64,000 nt of DNA from Ruminiclostridium hungatei (GTDB lineage: Bacteria > Bacillota > Clostridia > Acetivibrionales > DSM-1351): assembly GCF_002051585.1 (NCBI RefSeq), contig NZ_MZGX01000005.1, positions 154,663 through 218,662 on the forward strand, written 5' to 3'. A program made the translations under genes and the position numbers. Each line of letters starts with the position of its first letter. Position 1 is the stretch's first letter. Of the stretch, positions 17,930 to 25,268 are shown piece after piece. A model generated the notes under the pieces. The model had not been told where the DNA came from. It saw only the letters and a list, made by a program, of their open reading frames with translations, and did not search any database.

Positions 17930-18730
17930 ATGGATTTAAGTAGTGTCAGATACAAGATAACCGGTGAAGGACAGACCCTGGTATTGGTTAATATGCATTT
18001 CCAGCGCATTGAGACCTGGGAAAAGATTACCGTGGATTTATCCAGGTATTACAGGCTTATATATTTTGAATTTCCAAACCAGGGAAGTTCACCTGAAAGA
18101 AGCGATTTCAACAGCCTTACCCATTACGCCCGATTTTTGAAGGAGTTTCTGGAGGAATTGGGTGAGGATACCGGGGACATGCTTGCGTATGGTTATTCTT
18201 ACGGAGCCAATATCATAAGAATCATGTGCCTGGATCTGGAGGTTAAGTTTAAAGCCTTGATTATCGGCGGCATCAACCCGGTTTTGCTGAAGGACTATTA
18301 TATCGAGCTTATAAAGAATTGGAATGCGGTACTTGAGGGGAGCGGAATGGAGGTCTTCGCCAAAATGCTTTGCTTGAGGATTTTTTCACCGGAATATGTA
18401 TCAAAGAATCCCAGCGTGACCAATGTTCTGGTTAATGGCTTTCACAGGAATTATGACAATAAGCCCGAGGGCTTGAAGGCCATACTGAATGCTCCTGCGG
18501 TCTACTATCAGAATGAAGGCTCCAAGGCGGAAAAGTACTCATGTCCCGTACACGTTATAGCATGTGAAAATGATATGATAATCCCCTGCAATTTTGTTGA
18601 AGAGTATTCAGCAATAATAAAGGCCCAGTCCTTTCATGTTATCAGCCGCTGCGGCCATGATCCCATTTTTGAGAAATCCAGCGAGCTGGTCAAGCTGATA
18701 GATGATATTGCACAGCAATATGAAGATTAA
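17930..18730 (+). CDS. Alpha/beta hydrolase 3 of 3
   Basis: A 266-residue third paralogue. The elbow is GYSYGANIIR (Ser90), the acid probably Asp in CENDMIIP and the base His243 in CGHDPIFE. The PNQGSS motif is again present. The residue before the nucleophile is Tyr rather than Leu as in the other two. It follows hydrolase 2 by 18 bases with AAGGTGGAAAG upstream of ATG 17930. Substrate and reaction are unknown. Confidence 0.85.
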   Translation: MDLSSVRYKITGEGQTLVLVNMHFQRIETWEKITVDLSRYYRLIYFEFPNQGSSPERSDFNSLTHYARFLKEFLEELGEDTGDMLAYGYSYGANIIRIMCLDLEVKFKALIIGGINPVLLKDYYIELIKNWNAVLEGSGMEVFAKMLCLRIFSPEYVSKNPSVTNVLVNGFHRNYDNKPEGLKAILNAPAVYYQNEGSKAEKYSCPVHVIACENDMIIPCNFVEEYSAIIKAQSFHVISRCGHDPIFEKSSELVKLIDDIAQQYED

Positions 18731-18784
18731 TTCTTTCCTTATTATATGTAAGCAATTTTGTGAGAAAAAGAGGGGGGGACTTAT

Positions 18785-19078
18785 ATGGAAGCTTATGATA
18801 TGAAAGTTAAAAATCTTCTTGTGGAAATAGGCATGCCGGAAAATGATGCGGAAGATTGCATAAATTACTTGAACGGCAGGATGGGAAACAGCAATTTTAT
18901 AAATTCCCTGCCATACATTGACATGTACATGCTGGAAGAGGAGGTACAGGACAGAATCCGGGCTTTGTACCTGGATGCCAGGAAAGGGAAGGCGGATATC
19001 TCGGGAAATCTTTTTAAGCTGTTGTTCGGTGTTGGAAAACAATCGCTGTTCAATTTGATCAAGCCCTATGAAATTTAA
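18785..19078 (+). CDS. Small protein of unknown function (97 aa)
   Basis: A 97-residue mostly helical protein with an ATG start behind GAGGGGGGG. It is not a carrier protein: there is no D-S-L or similar phosphopantetheine site. The N-terminal half is acidic, with LLVEIGMPENDAEDCINYLNG; the C-terminal half is more basic and ends in FNLIKPYEI. I do not recognise a family. It lies just ahead of the UbiU-like gene. In the E. coli anaerobic ubiquinone system the UbiU/UbiV pair works with a third small protein (UbiT, a lipid carrier), but I see no clear similarity to its SCP2 domain. Confidence 0.65.
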   Translation: MEAYDMKVKNLLVEIGMPENDAEDCINYLNGRMGNSNFINSLPYIDMYMLEEEVQDRIRALYLDARKGKADISGNLFKLLFGVGKQSLFNLIKPYEI

Positions 19079-19136
19079 TTTTAAAAGGTTGCTACAAAAA
19101 CTATAAAAGTTGAAATAACAAGTGGGAGGTTTTTAT

Positions 19137-20093
19137 ATGAAAATAATGATACCGTGTGTATCTCTGGAAACCGCTAAGCTGCAAATTGCGGCCGGAGCTG
19201 ATGAATTGTATCTGGGCTATGATACAAAGGAGTTTAATTTGCTTACCTATAATGCCAGGTGGCGTATAGCAACCGGGGAAGTTAAGACCCAGGTGCAGAC
19301 AGTTGAGGAATTCAAGGCCATAATCGACTATGCACATGAGCGTGGGGTGAAGGTGTATCTGACTGCAAACGCAAACATTCTGATACCTACACTCCGGGAC
19401 GGATACTTTAAATATATTGATACCTGCATAGAAGCAGGAATTGATGGGGTAATCGTTTCAAACATAGGTCTGGTGAAGCTTGTGAGAGAGGCCTACAGCG
19501 ACTTGCCCATCATTGTAGGCGTTAATACCGTAACCCCCAATGTGGGACATCTGGACTTATACAGAAAATACAACGTCAAAAGAGTCGTTCTGCCGCAAAA
19601 TATCATGCTGCCTGAAATAGAAGAGTTTTGCAAGCAGAAGGATATAGAAATCGAAATATTCTGCCATATCGGCGGAGGTAATATATGCGGAAGATGCACC
19701 ATGAACCATGATCCTCTGGAAATAGACCTGTCATCGGGGTGCAGAGGAGGCTTTGAGGTTACCGGCTATGACGACAGCTACAATGGCGCCTGTGCGTATC
19801 TGGATGCCGCTGCCGATTGCAGCGTGTGCCACATAGACAGGCTTATGGAAATGGGAGTTACCGCCGTAAAGATTACCGGCCGTGAGAGCAACAACCCCAT
19901 GGGCCTGTCAAAGATAGTTGAATTTTACAGGACGGTAATAGATGCAGTTAACGAAAACAGGTCGGTGGAGGATGCCAGGGAAAGCTTCAGAGAAAAGAAC
20001 AAGGCAATGTGGGAGGGCTACTGGAAGCCTACCTTCTGTGACAGAGACAGGTGCAGATTTAATGAGACCCTGATAACCAGGTCGTACATATAA
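19137..20093 (+). CDS. UbiU-like peptidase U32 family protein (putative O2-independent hydroxylase subunit)
   Basis: A 318-residue U32-family protein about the length of E. coli UbiU. The TIM-barrel start KIMIPCVSLETAKLQIAAGA and the ELYLGYD strand are typical. A cysteine cluster follows: Cys176, Cys184, Cys187 (in CGRC), Cys202, Cys219, Cys228 and Cys231, laid out much like the HGA..C..SGRC...C..C ligands of UbiU and TrhP. AVKITGRE follows, also a U32 hallmark. Known U32 members without peptidase activity (UbiU/UbiV, RlhA, TrhP) are Fe-S-dependent hydroxylation factors, and RlhA and TrhP need prephenate. The next gene is UbiV-like, so a heterodimer is likely. ATG 19137 follows GGGAGG; an upstream GTG in frame is less likely. 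Confidence 0.8.
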   Translation: MKIMIPCVSLETAKLQIAAGADELYLGYDTKEFNLLTYNARWRIATGEVKTQVQTVEEFKAIIDYAHERGVKVYLTANANILIPTLRDGYFKYIDTCIEAGIDGVIVSNIGLVKLVREAYSDLPIIVGVNTVTPNVGHLDLYRKYNVKRVVLPQNIMLPEIEEFCKQKDIEIEIFCHIGGGNICGRCTMNHDPLEIDLSSGCRGGFEVTGYDDSYNGACAYLDAAADCSVCHIDRLMEMGVTAVKITGRESNNPMGLSKIVEFYRTVIDAVNENRSVEDARESFREKNKAMWEGYWKPTFCDRDRCRFNETLITRSYI

Positions 20094-20119
20094 AAATAGA
20101 TAAAGGATGTGGTGTTGAA

Positions 20120-21604
20120 ATGTTACCAGTTATATCTGATAAGGAATTATCTGAAATCTTTTTAAGTGAAAAGCAAATGGGCATATATGAATTTCTTCTG
20201 GAATTGAACGGTATGTGCAGCTCCCTCAATAAATTGGATAAGCAGGTGGAAAAGCTGGAAGGCTTGCTGGAAACCATAAAAGAAAGCGAATACCTTTCCA
20301 CTTTGTATGTGCTTGCACTGATAAAAAATGCCGACGATATGGGGGGCCTTGACGGTAAAGTTCCTGCTGAAAAGGCAATCGGGCACATAAAATACATGAC
20401 AGGCAAGTTTGGAATGACTAACAATGTGTTGTTCGTTCATGGCTTGTGGCATCGTGATATACATAAGATTGCCCATGGAGAAATAGACAGGAATAAAGGT
20501 GCGGAATTGCTGAAAATGGTGGTGGAGAGCAGCGAGGAACCCGTATACGCCCTGGAGCTGGCAAAGGCTTTGTTTAAGACCGGACAGAAGCGGGAAGCGG
20601 CAGTGGTTCTCAAGGGTATTATTGAAGCCGGGCCTTCAGGAGATATGCATTCTCAAATCATAGCGGAAGCAAAAGTATGGTATGAACATGCAAATAAGGA
20701 TACAAAGATTGAAGTAAGGATTCCAAATATCAGTTTTCTGGATAAGGTGCTGGACACCAATTGTTCGGTAATCAGTCTCGGAAGCGATTCCTGCCCGTAT
20801 TGCCTGCCTGCCCTGGAGGATTTGGATACTGTCTGTAATACGGTGAAGAAAGCGGGAAAGGAGCTGAAGCTTGTAACTCCCGTGGTATTTCAGAAGCATT
20901 GGGATATGGTTTTGGAATATGTAAACACGGTGATTAAAAAGTATCCCGACCTTAAATTGGTTATAAATGACTATGGAATACTGAATCATCTGAAAAACTC
21001 CGGCTACAATATGAAGAATGTTGCCCTGGGACATGTGCTTTCCTATATATATGAAGAATGTCCCTGGTTTGATTATCTGCTGGAGGCCGAGGGCGATTTC
21101 CTGAAAAATTCAGAAGAAATAACGGTCTTTGACACTCCGGGTAATTTAAGCGTAATAGAGGAATTCGGAATAGGTGAGGTAGAGACCTGTATGATGCCCT
21201 TTGCGGTATCCTCCTTCTATGGTTTCTGGGAACATGGCTTTAATGTAAATGCCATGGTGGACATGATTCCGTTTACCTATGGAAGGGCATGCCACGGTGC
21301 AAGATACTATGGGAAGGAAGTTGGAAAGGACTGCTTCGGAGTATGTGACAAGATAACCAAGCTCCGCTATTCCCACAGGTGGATATTCCAGGAAAAGCAA
21401 CTGGAAAAAATCAAGGACGTGACCTATGACAGGATAAGTGTCATGCATTCCTATGGAAATGTCATATATTCAAAAACAAATTATGAAGCGACAGAAAAGG
21501 ATGTAAACAAGGTAGATGCCATTACAATAGATATAAGGCACTATACCGACGAGGAACTCAATTCCATTTTGCAGAATTACCTGCCTTTGACAAAAAACAG
21601 TTAA
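20120..21604 (+). CDS. UbiV-like U32 protein with an added N-terminal helical domain
   Basis: A 494-residue protein. Residues 1-about 205 are helical; one part (PVYALELAKALFKTGQKREA) is TPR-like. Residues about 210-450 resemble UbiV: VISLGSDSCPYC has Cys225 and Cys228 at the position of UbiV's first ligand, and GRACHGARYYGKEVGKDCFGVC gives Cys391, Cys405 and Cys409, matching the C-x12/13-C-x3-C spacing of UbiV's other cluster ligands. E. coli UbiV is only about 290 residues, so the N-terminal part is an addition. It is immediately downstream of the UbiU-like gene, and E. coli UbiU and UbiV form a heterodimer. Substrate unknown; a ring or side-chain hydroxylation without O2 is the natural guess. 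Confidence 0.75.
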   Translation: MLPVISDKELSEIFLSEKQMGIYEFLLELNGMCSSLNKLDKQVEKLEGLLETIKESEYLSTLYVLALIKNADDMGGLDGKVPAEKAIGHIKYMTGKFGMTNNVLFVHGLWHRDIHKIAHGEIDRNKGAELLKMVVESSEEPVYALELAKALFKTGQKREAAVVLKGIIEAGPSGDMHSQIIAEAKVWYEHANKDTKIEVRIPNISFLDKVLDTNCSVISLGSDSCPYCLPALEDLDTVCNTVKKAGKELKLVTPVVFQKHWDMVLEYVNTVIKKYPDLKLVINDYGILNHLKNSGYNMKNVALGHVLSYIYEECPWFDYLLEAEGDFLKNSEEITVFDTPGNLSVIEEFGIGEVETCMMPFAVSSFYGFWEHGFNVNAMVDMIPFTYGRACHGARYYGKEVGKDCFGVCDKITKLRYSHRWIFQEKQLEKIKDVTYDRISVMHSYGNVIYSKTNYEATEKDVNKVDAITIDIRHYTDEELNSILQNYLPLTKNS

Positions 21605-21638
21605 ATATAAAATATAAAGTTTGAGAGGTGACAGGGAT

Positions 21639-23036
21639 ATGTGGCTGACAATGAACAAGGAAAAATACGGCGAATATTTTGAGAAAAAAAACCGGGAAGT
21701 AAGTGATTTTTTCAAGGTGTGGCTCAGTTATGAAGAGATACGCCAGATACAGCAAGAAAAGCTCAACGAGGTACTGCAGTATGTGATAGGGAATTCAAAA
21801 TACTATTCCCAGACCCTGGCTGATTACAAAAACGTGGAGGTCCGGCTATCCGATCTGCAGAAGCTGCCCTTCACGGAAAAAAAGCACCTGCAGGAGCAAT
21901 TGGAAAACATGCTCTGTATAGATTATAAGGATGCATTTGTGTACTGTGAAACCTCCGGCACCACCGGTAAGGCAGTACCCTGTCCAAGAAGCCCCATAGA
22001 CAAGATTTTTGTAAATCTCAACTGGACCTACGGCTGGAGATATATCCTGGGAACTGAAAAAAAACATGTGGTGGGTATCTCAGGGCCCACCGAACTCTAT
22101 GGAGTAGTTGACACCTTTTCAGATGTATTCAACAATCTTGGCCATTGTGTAGCTAAAATAAATCCCTTTGCCCACAGGCTGAATTTCAATAAGGCCCTTG
22201 AAGTAATGAGGGATTTGAGGATGACCATTTTCTGCGGTACTCCCACTGTGTGCATGATGCTTGCAAAAGCCTGCAAGACTTATGGTTTCGACATCAAGAA
22301 GGATTTTTCGCTGGAAAGGATATTTCTCACCGGCGAGCTGTGTTCAAATGAAATGGCCAGGAATATCAGCAGGATATGGGGAGCTAAAGCAATAAACCAT
22401 CCCTATGGCTCTCAAGAACTATTTTCCATATCCACGGCCTGCAAGAATGACCATCTGCACCTGCTGCCCCTGGATTACATATATGAGGTGGTGGACTGCA
22501 AGACAGGAGAATACATAGGCGAAACCGGTATGGGGGAACTTGTCATAACCATGCTGGAAAAGGGGGCCAAACCTCTCATCAGATTTAAAACAGGTGATTA
22601 TGTAAGAGTTGAAAAAAATGATGACTGCACCTTCCCTTCATATGTGGTGGAACCTCTCGGAAGGGTGAAGGACATATTGACTCTTAATAATAAGGAAGTA
22701 ACTGCTTTCGAAATCGAGGAGCTCATAGTTAAAGAACTGGAAAGCTGCTTCGGCTACAGCCTTACCATTGACACGGTGGAGGACAGGGATTTTCTCAGAA
22801 TAGAACTTGATCTGGAGGATTCAGGGATTCTAAGCAGGGAGGCCGAAAATAAGATACTCAGGAACATAAAGGAATATGTGGGGGTGGACAGTGAAATAGC
22901 TGTCAGCCAATTGGGCAGTGAAACTACCCTGGGGGCCAACATTGGATGGAAGGCAGCCAGAGTTCAGGATAAACGGATTGTTATGGACGCAGAGAAACTA
23001 CTGGCTATTGAGATGGGTAAAAAAAGGATGATATAA
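21639..23036 (+). CDS. Adenylate-forming enzyme (phenylacetate-CoA ligase-like), fourth copy
   Basis: A 465-residue PaaK-like ANL enzyme and the most canonical of the four. YCETSGTTGKAVPCP is a complete phosphate loop; NHPYGSQELFS, KPLIRFKTGDYV and VEPLGRVKDILTL follow in order, and a full C-terminal domain closes the protein. It should form an acyl-adenylate and transfer the acyl group to CoA or another thiol. ATG 21639 follows GAGAGGTGACAGG; an upstream in-frame start at 21621 lies inside that site. It ends two bases before the BacA-like gene, which suggests its substrate derives from that branch. Confidence 0.87.
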   Translation: MWLTMNKEKYGEYFEKKNREVSDFFKVWLSYEEIRQIQQEKLNEVLQYVIGNSKYYSQTLADYKNVEVRLSDLQKLPFTEKKHLQEQLENMLCIDYKDAFVYCETSGTTGKAVPCPRSPIDKIFVNLNWTYGWRYILGTEKKHVVGISGPTELYGVVDTFSDVFNNLGHCVAKINPFAHRLNFNKALEVMRDLRMTIFCGTPTVCMMLAKACKTYGFDIKKDFSLERIFLTGELCSNEMARNISRIWGAKAINHPYGSQELFSISTACKNDHLHLLPLDYIYEVVDCKTGEYIGETGMGELVITMLEKGAKPLIRFKTGDYVRVEKNDDCTFPSYVVEPLGRVKDILTLNNKEVTAFEIEELIVKELESCFGYSLTIDTVEDRDFLRIELDLEDSGILSREAENKILRNIKEYVGVDSEIAVSQLGSETTLGANIGWKAARVQDKRIVMDAEKLLAIEMGKKRMI

Positions 23037-23038
23037 GT

Positions 23039-23698
23039 ATGAATAAGCTTGATTATATGGAGTCCTTGACAGGAGCATTCAGAAGCAAAACGGAAGAATT
23101 TCTTTCAAGCACCAGGAATACCTCCATAAGGCTGGGAACCCTGGGGGCAAAAGGCACTACAAGCAGCATGGCCGCCGAGTACATGCGGTCGGTTCTGGAT
23201 GCCAATAATACGTCAATTGATATTGTATATTATGACACCTTTCAGGTAGTTCAACAGAACCTGCTGAACAGGGAAGTGGAGTATGCTCTGGTTCCCAATG
23301 CCTATGAGCGTGTTACGGATTTTTACTGGGACAATGCCCTGATACCGGTGTTGTATTTTATTTATGACACTCCCATGTATTCGGTGTACTCCCTTCCCGG
23401 AAAGTACGGGTCAGCTTCTGAGGCAGTACAAAATGACAGTCTGAAAATAGCAGCCTGTCCGGCAGTGTATAAGCTGATAGACATACTGCTTCCGGGCCTG
23501 GATACGGAGAAAATGCAAATTATCCAGGTTCCGTCTACAGACAGCGCAGCAAAGCACGTGGCCGCAGGCTTGTGTGATATGGCGGTGACCAACGAGCTGT
23601 GTGCAGGCAAATACGACCTGTCAAATGTAACAGAAATGTATAGGGTGGAAATGTCGTGGGTTGTATTTAAAAATTTGGCAAAAGGAAATAACTTATGA
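23039..23698 (+). CDS. bacA-like: BacA-like prephenate decarboxylase (non-aromatising)
   Basis: A 219-residue protein of the prephenate dehydratase fold without an ACT domain. It matches Bacillus BacA in several blocks: GTLGAKGTTSSMAAEY, the YYDTF...EYALVPNAY block, IYDTPMYSV, VPSTDSAAKHVAAGLCDMAVTNELC and the ending VEMSWVVF (BacA: IPMSWSLF). True prephenate dehydratases have the TRF motif at that last position. BacA removes the carboxylate of prephenate but keeps the ring non-aromatic, giving dihydro-4-hydroxyphenylpyruvate. AerD and SalX are relatives used for Choi and cyclohexenylalanine. The following gene overlaps by 4 bases and is BacB-like, which supports the assignment. Confidence 0.85.
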   Translation: MNKLDYMESLTGAFRSKTEEFLSSTRNTSIRLGTLGAKGTTSSMAAEYMRSVLDANNTSIDIVYYDTFQVVQQNLLNREVEYALVPNAYERVTDFYWDNALIPVLYFIYDTPMYSVYSLPGKYGSASEAVQNDSLKIAACPAVYKLIDILLPGLDTEKMQIIQVPSTDSAAKHVAAGLCDMAVTNELCAGKYDLSNVTEMYRVEMSWVVFKNLAKGNNL

Positions 23699-24312
23699 AA
23701 TTATTAGAGTTAGCGAAGAGAGAAATTGACTCCATTGTTCAAATGTACATATTGCATGACAAGCACGAAATAATCATTTCCCTGCTGCCGCCCCTGGCAA
23801 AACTCAACAACCATGACCATGAGGCATGCCAGTTCGGGACAAGCTTTGAAAATGATTTTACCTTCTACATCAACAATGAAGGAATCCGGGTAAACAAAGA
23901 CATCATTTATGATATAGGAGGCTGCGTACCTCACTCCGCATACAGCCCTCACAAGTTTACCATAACAACTCTGGACATAAAATATTTTTGTCAGGGCAAT
24001 CCTGCGTCCGGCCAGGAGGGCATAAAAACAGAAGAACTGGTATCTTGTGCAGTAGCCCCCGGCATATACAGGCAAACCTATGAGAACAATGTGTTCGTAT
24101 ATGACACATATACCTATGAGGATCTGTGTTCCATGGAATTCAGCGGCGGAGATTATGACTATATCATTGCTTCGACGCCGGGAGTGTGTGCAATGGAGGA
24201 TTCTGTGCTGGAGCTGGAGGAAATGCGCATATATGAGCCACACAGAAATAAAAATTATATACTTGCCGGCAAAGTTCCCGACACCAGGTTTGTATGCATA
24301 AGGTTCAAATAA
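23695..24312 (+). CDS. bacB-like: BacB-like cupin isomerase
   Basis: A 205-residue bicupin resembling BacB, which isomerises the exocyclic to the endocyclic-conjugated dihydro-hydroxyphenylpyruvate. The first cupin keeps the metal site: His40 and His42 in NNHDHEACQFG (BacB: EPHQHKEVQIG) and His80 in GCVPHSAYSP (BacB: PPHVPHGARN), followed by TTLDIKYF (BacB: IAIDIKRL). The second cupin is recognisable (LELEEMRIYEPHRNKNYI) but lacks the H-x-H pair and the final His, so only one metal centre is expected, unlike Bacillus BacB. It overlaps the BacA-like gene (ATGA). Similarity is moderate and the call rests partly on the pairing. Confidence 0.75.
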   Translation: MKLLELAKREIDSIVQMYILHDKHEIIISLLPPLAKLNNHDHEACQFGTSFENDFTFYINNEGIRVNKDIIYDIGGCVPHSAYSPHKFTITTLDIKYFCQGNPASGQEGIKTEELVSCAVAPGIYRQTYENNVFVYDTYTYEDLCSMEFSGGDYDYIIASTPGVCAMEDSVLELEEMRIYEPHRNKNYILAGKVPDTRFVCIRFK

Positions 24313-24324
24313 TAGCAAAGTGAG

Positions 24325-25206
24325 ATGATAACAGCAATGGTTACTGATAAAATAATTGAATTCTTCGGTATATCCCAGCAGGAAGTCAATGGCTTTGAAA
24401 GTGTGGATGACAAGATAAAGTATATTTTTGACCTGTACCGGGGAAAAGTCTTCTTTGACGGAACCAAGAATTTCTTCAACAAGCGTATTTTCTACGCCCC
24501 GGAGGAAACCTTGGAGGTGCTGGAAAAAGGCTTCGGGCTTCACTGCCAGGAAATGATTTTTTTATTGAAGGAAATCCTTTTATATTTCGGCATAGAGGGA
24601 AGGATTACCCACGGAGATATATACGACTTTGACCTGGGAATAAAAAAAGACAGGTTTATCTCCATATTAATTGTTGACATGGGAGCTTACTTTTTTCACA
24701 TAGACACACTGCATAAGGCTTTGCTGAAGATTGAAAAAGGAAAGGCTGTAAAAAGTGAAGATGGTACGATTGAAACCCTTGATATTTACGAGGGGTATTA
24801 TGTGGTCAAGAAATATGACGGCGGCATCAACTTCTATTCTGAAATGATATTCAAGGATGTGGAAGAGCGGTTCAGAATTAACAGAATGGAGCAGACCTAC
24901 AACAATTCCACAGTGCCCTGGGGGATAATCGCGCCTTTCTATTGGGAGGTAAATCCCGAAAGGAAGGTGCTGTACAACATATTGCAGGATAAGGTAAGGA
25001 TAACCTACGGCAGAAATGTATACGATTATGACCTCCTGGAATGGGATATAAGTCCGGAGAGCAATTGGCTCTCGGACAAGCAGAAGCAAAAGGTAAATAA
25101 ATGTATTGCCGAAATAATACAGAATATAGATACCTACATGGAGGTGGCAAAAAATGCCGCACCCAAGGTTGATTCGCAAATAAGCCATGAGACCTGCCTT
25201 TTTTAG
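24325..25206 (+). CDS. Arylamine N-acetyltransferase-like / papain-fold protein
   Basis: A 293-residue protein. KGFGLHCQEMIFLLKEILLYFGIEGRI near residue 70 resembles the R-G-G-x-C-x-E segment of arylamine N-acetyltransferases, with Cys74 as the candidate nucleophile. ISILIVDMGAYFF resembles the strand carrying the catalytic Asp (VDVGFG in NATs); His residues lie before and after it. NAT-fold proteins in natural product clusters can form amides (the RifF type). The similarity is weak, the middle of the protein is unfamiliar, and a transglutaminase-like fold is an alternative. The start may be the ATG at 24325 or at 24337. Confidence 0.45.
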   Translation: MITAMVTDKIIEFFGISQQEVNGFESVDDKIKYIFDLYRGKVFFDGTKNFFNKRIFYAPEETLEVLEKGFGLHCQEMIFLLKEILLYFGIEGRITHGDIYDFDLGIKKDRFISILIVDMGAYFFHIDTLHKALLKIEKGKAVKSEDGTIETLDIYEGYYVVKKYDGGINFYSEMIFKDVEERFRINRMEQTYNNSTVPWGIIAPFYWEVNPERKVLYNILQDKVRITYGRNVYDYDLLEWDISPESNWLSDKQKQKVNKCIAEIIQNIDTYMEVAKNAAPKVDSQISHETCLF

Positions 25207-25268
25207 GTGCTAAATAGAAAAGGTTTATCGCTGGTGCAGTGGATTACAGAAAAGATATAGGAGGTTAT

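Noticed and set aside
23039..23698. Ordinary prephenate dehydratase (pheA)
   Set aside because: The fold matches, but there is no ACT domain, the TRF motif is missing, and the end and several blocks match BacA instead; the BacB-like neighbour supports this.
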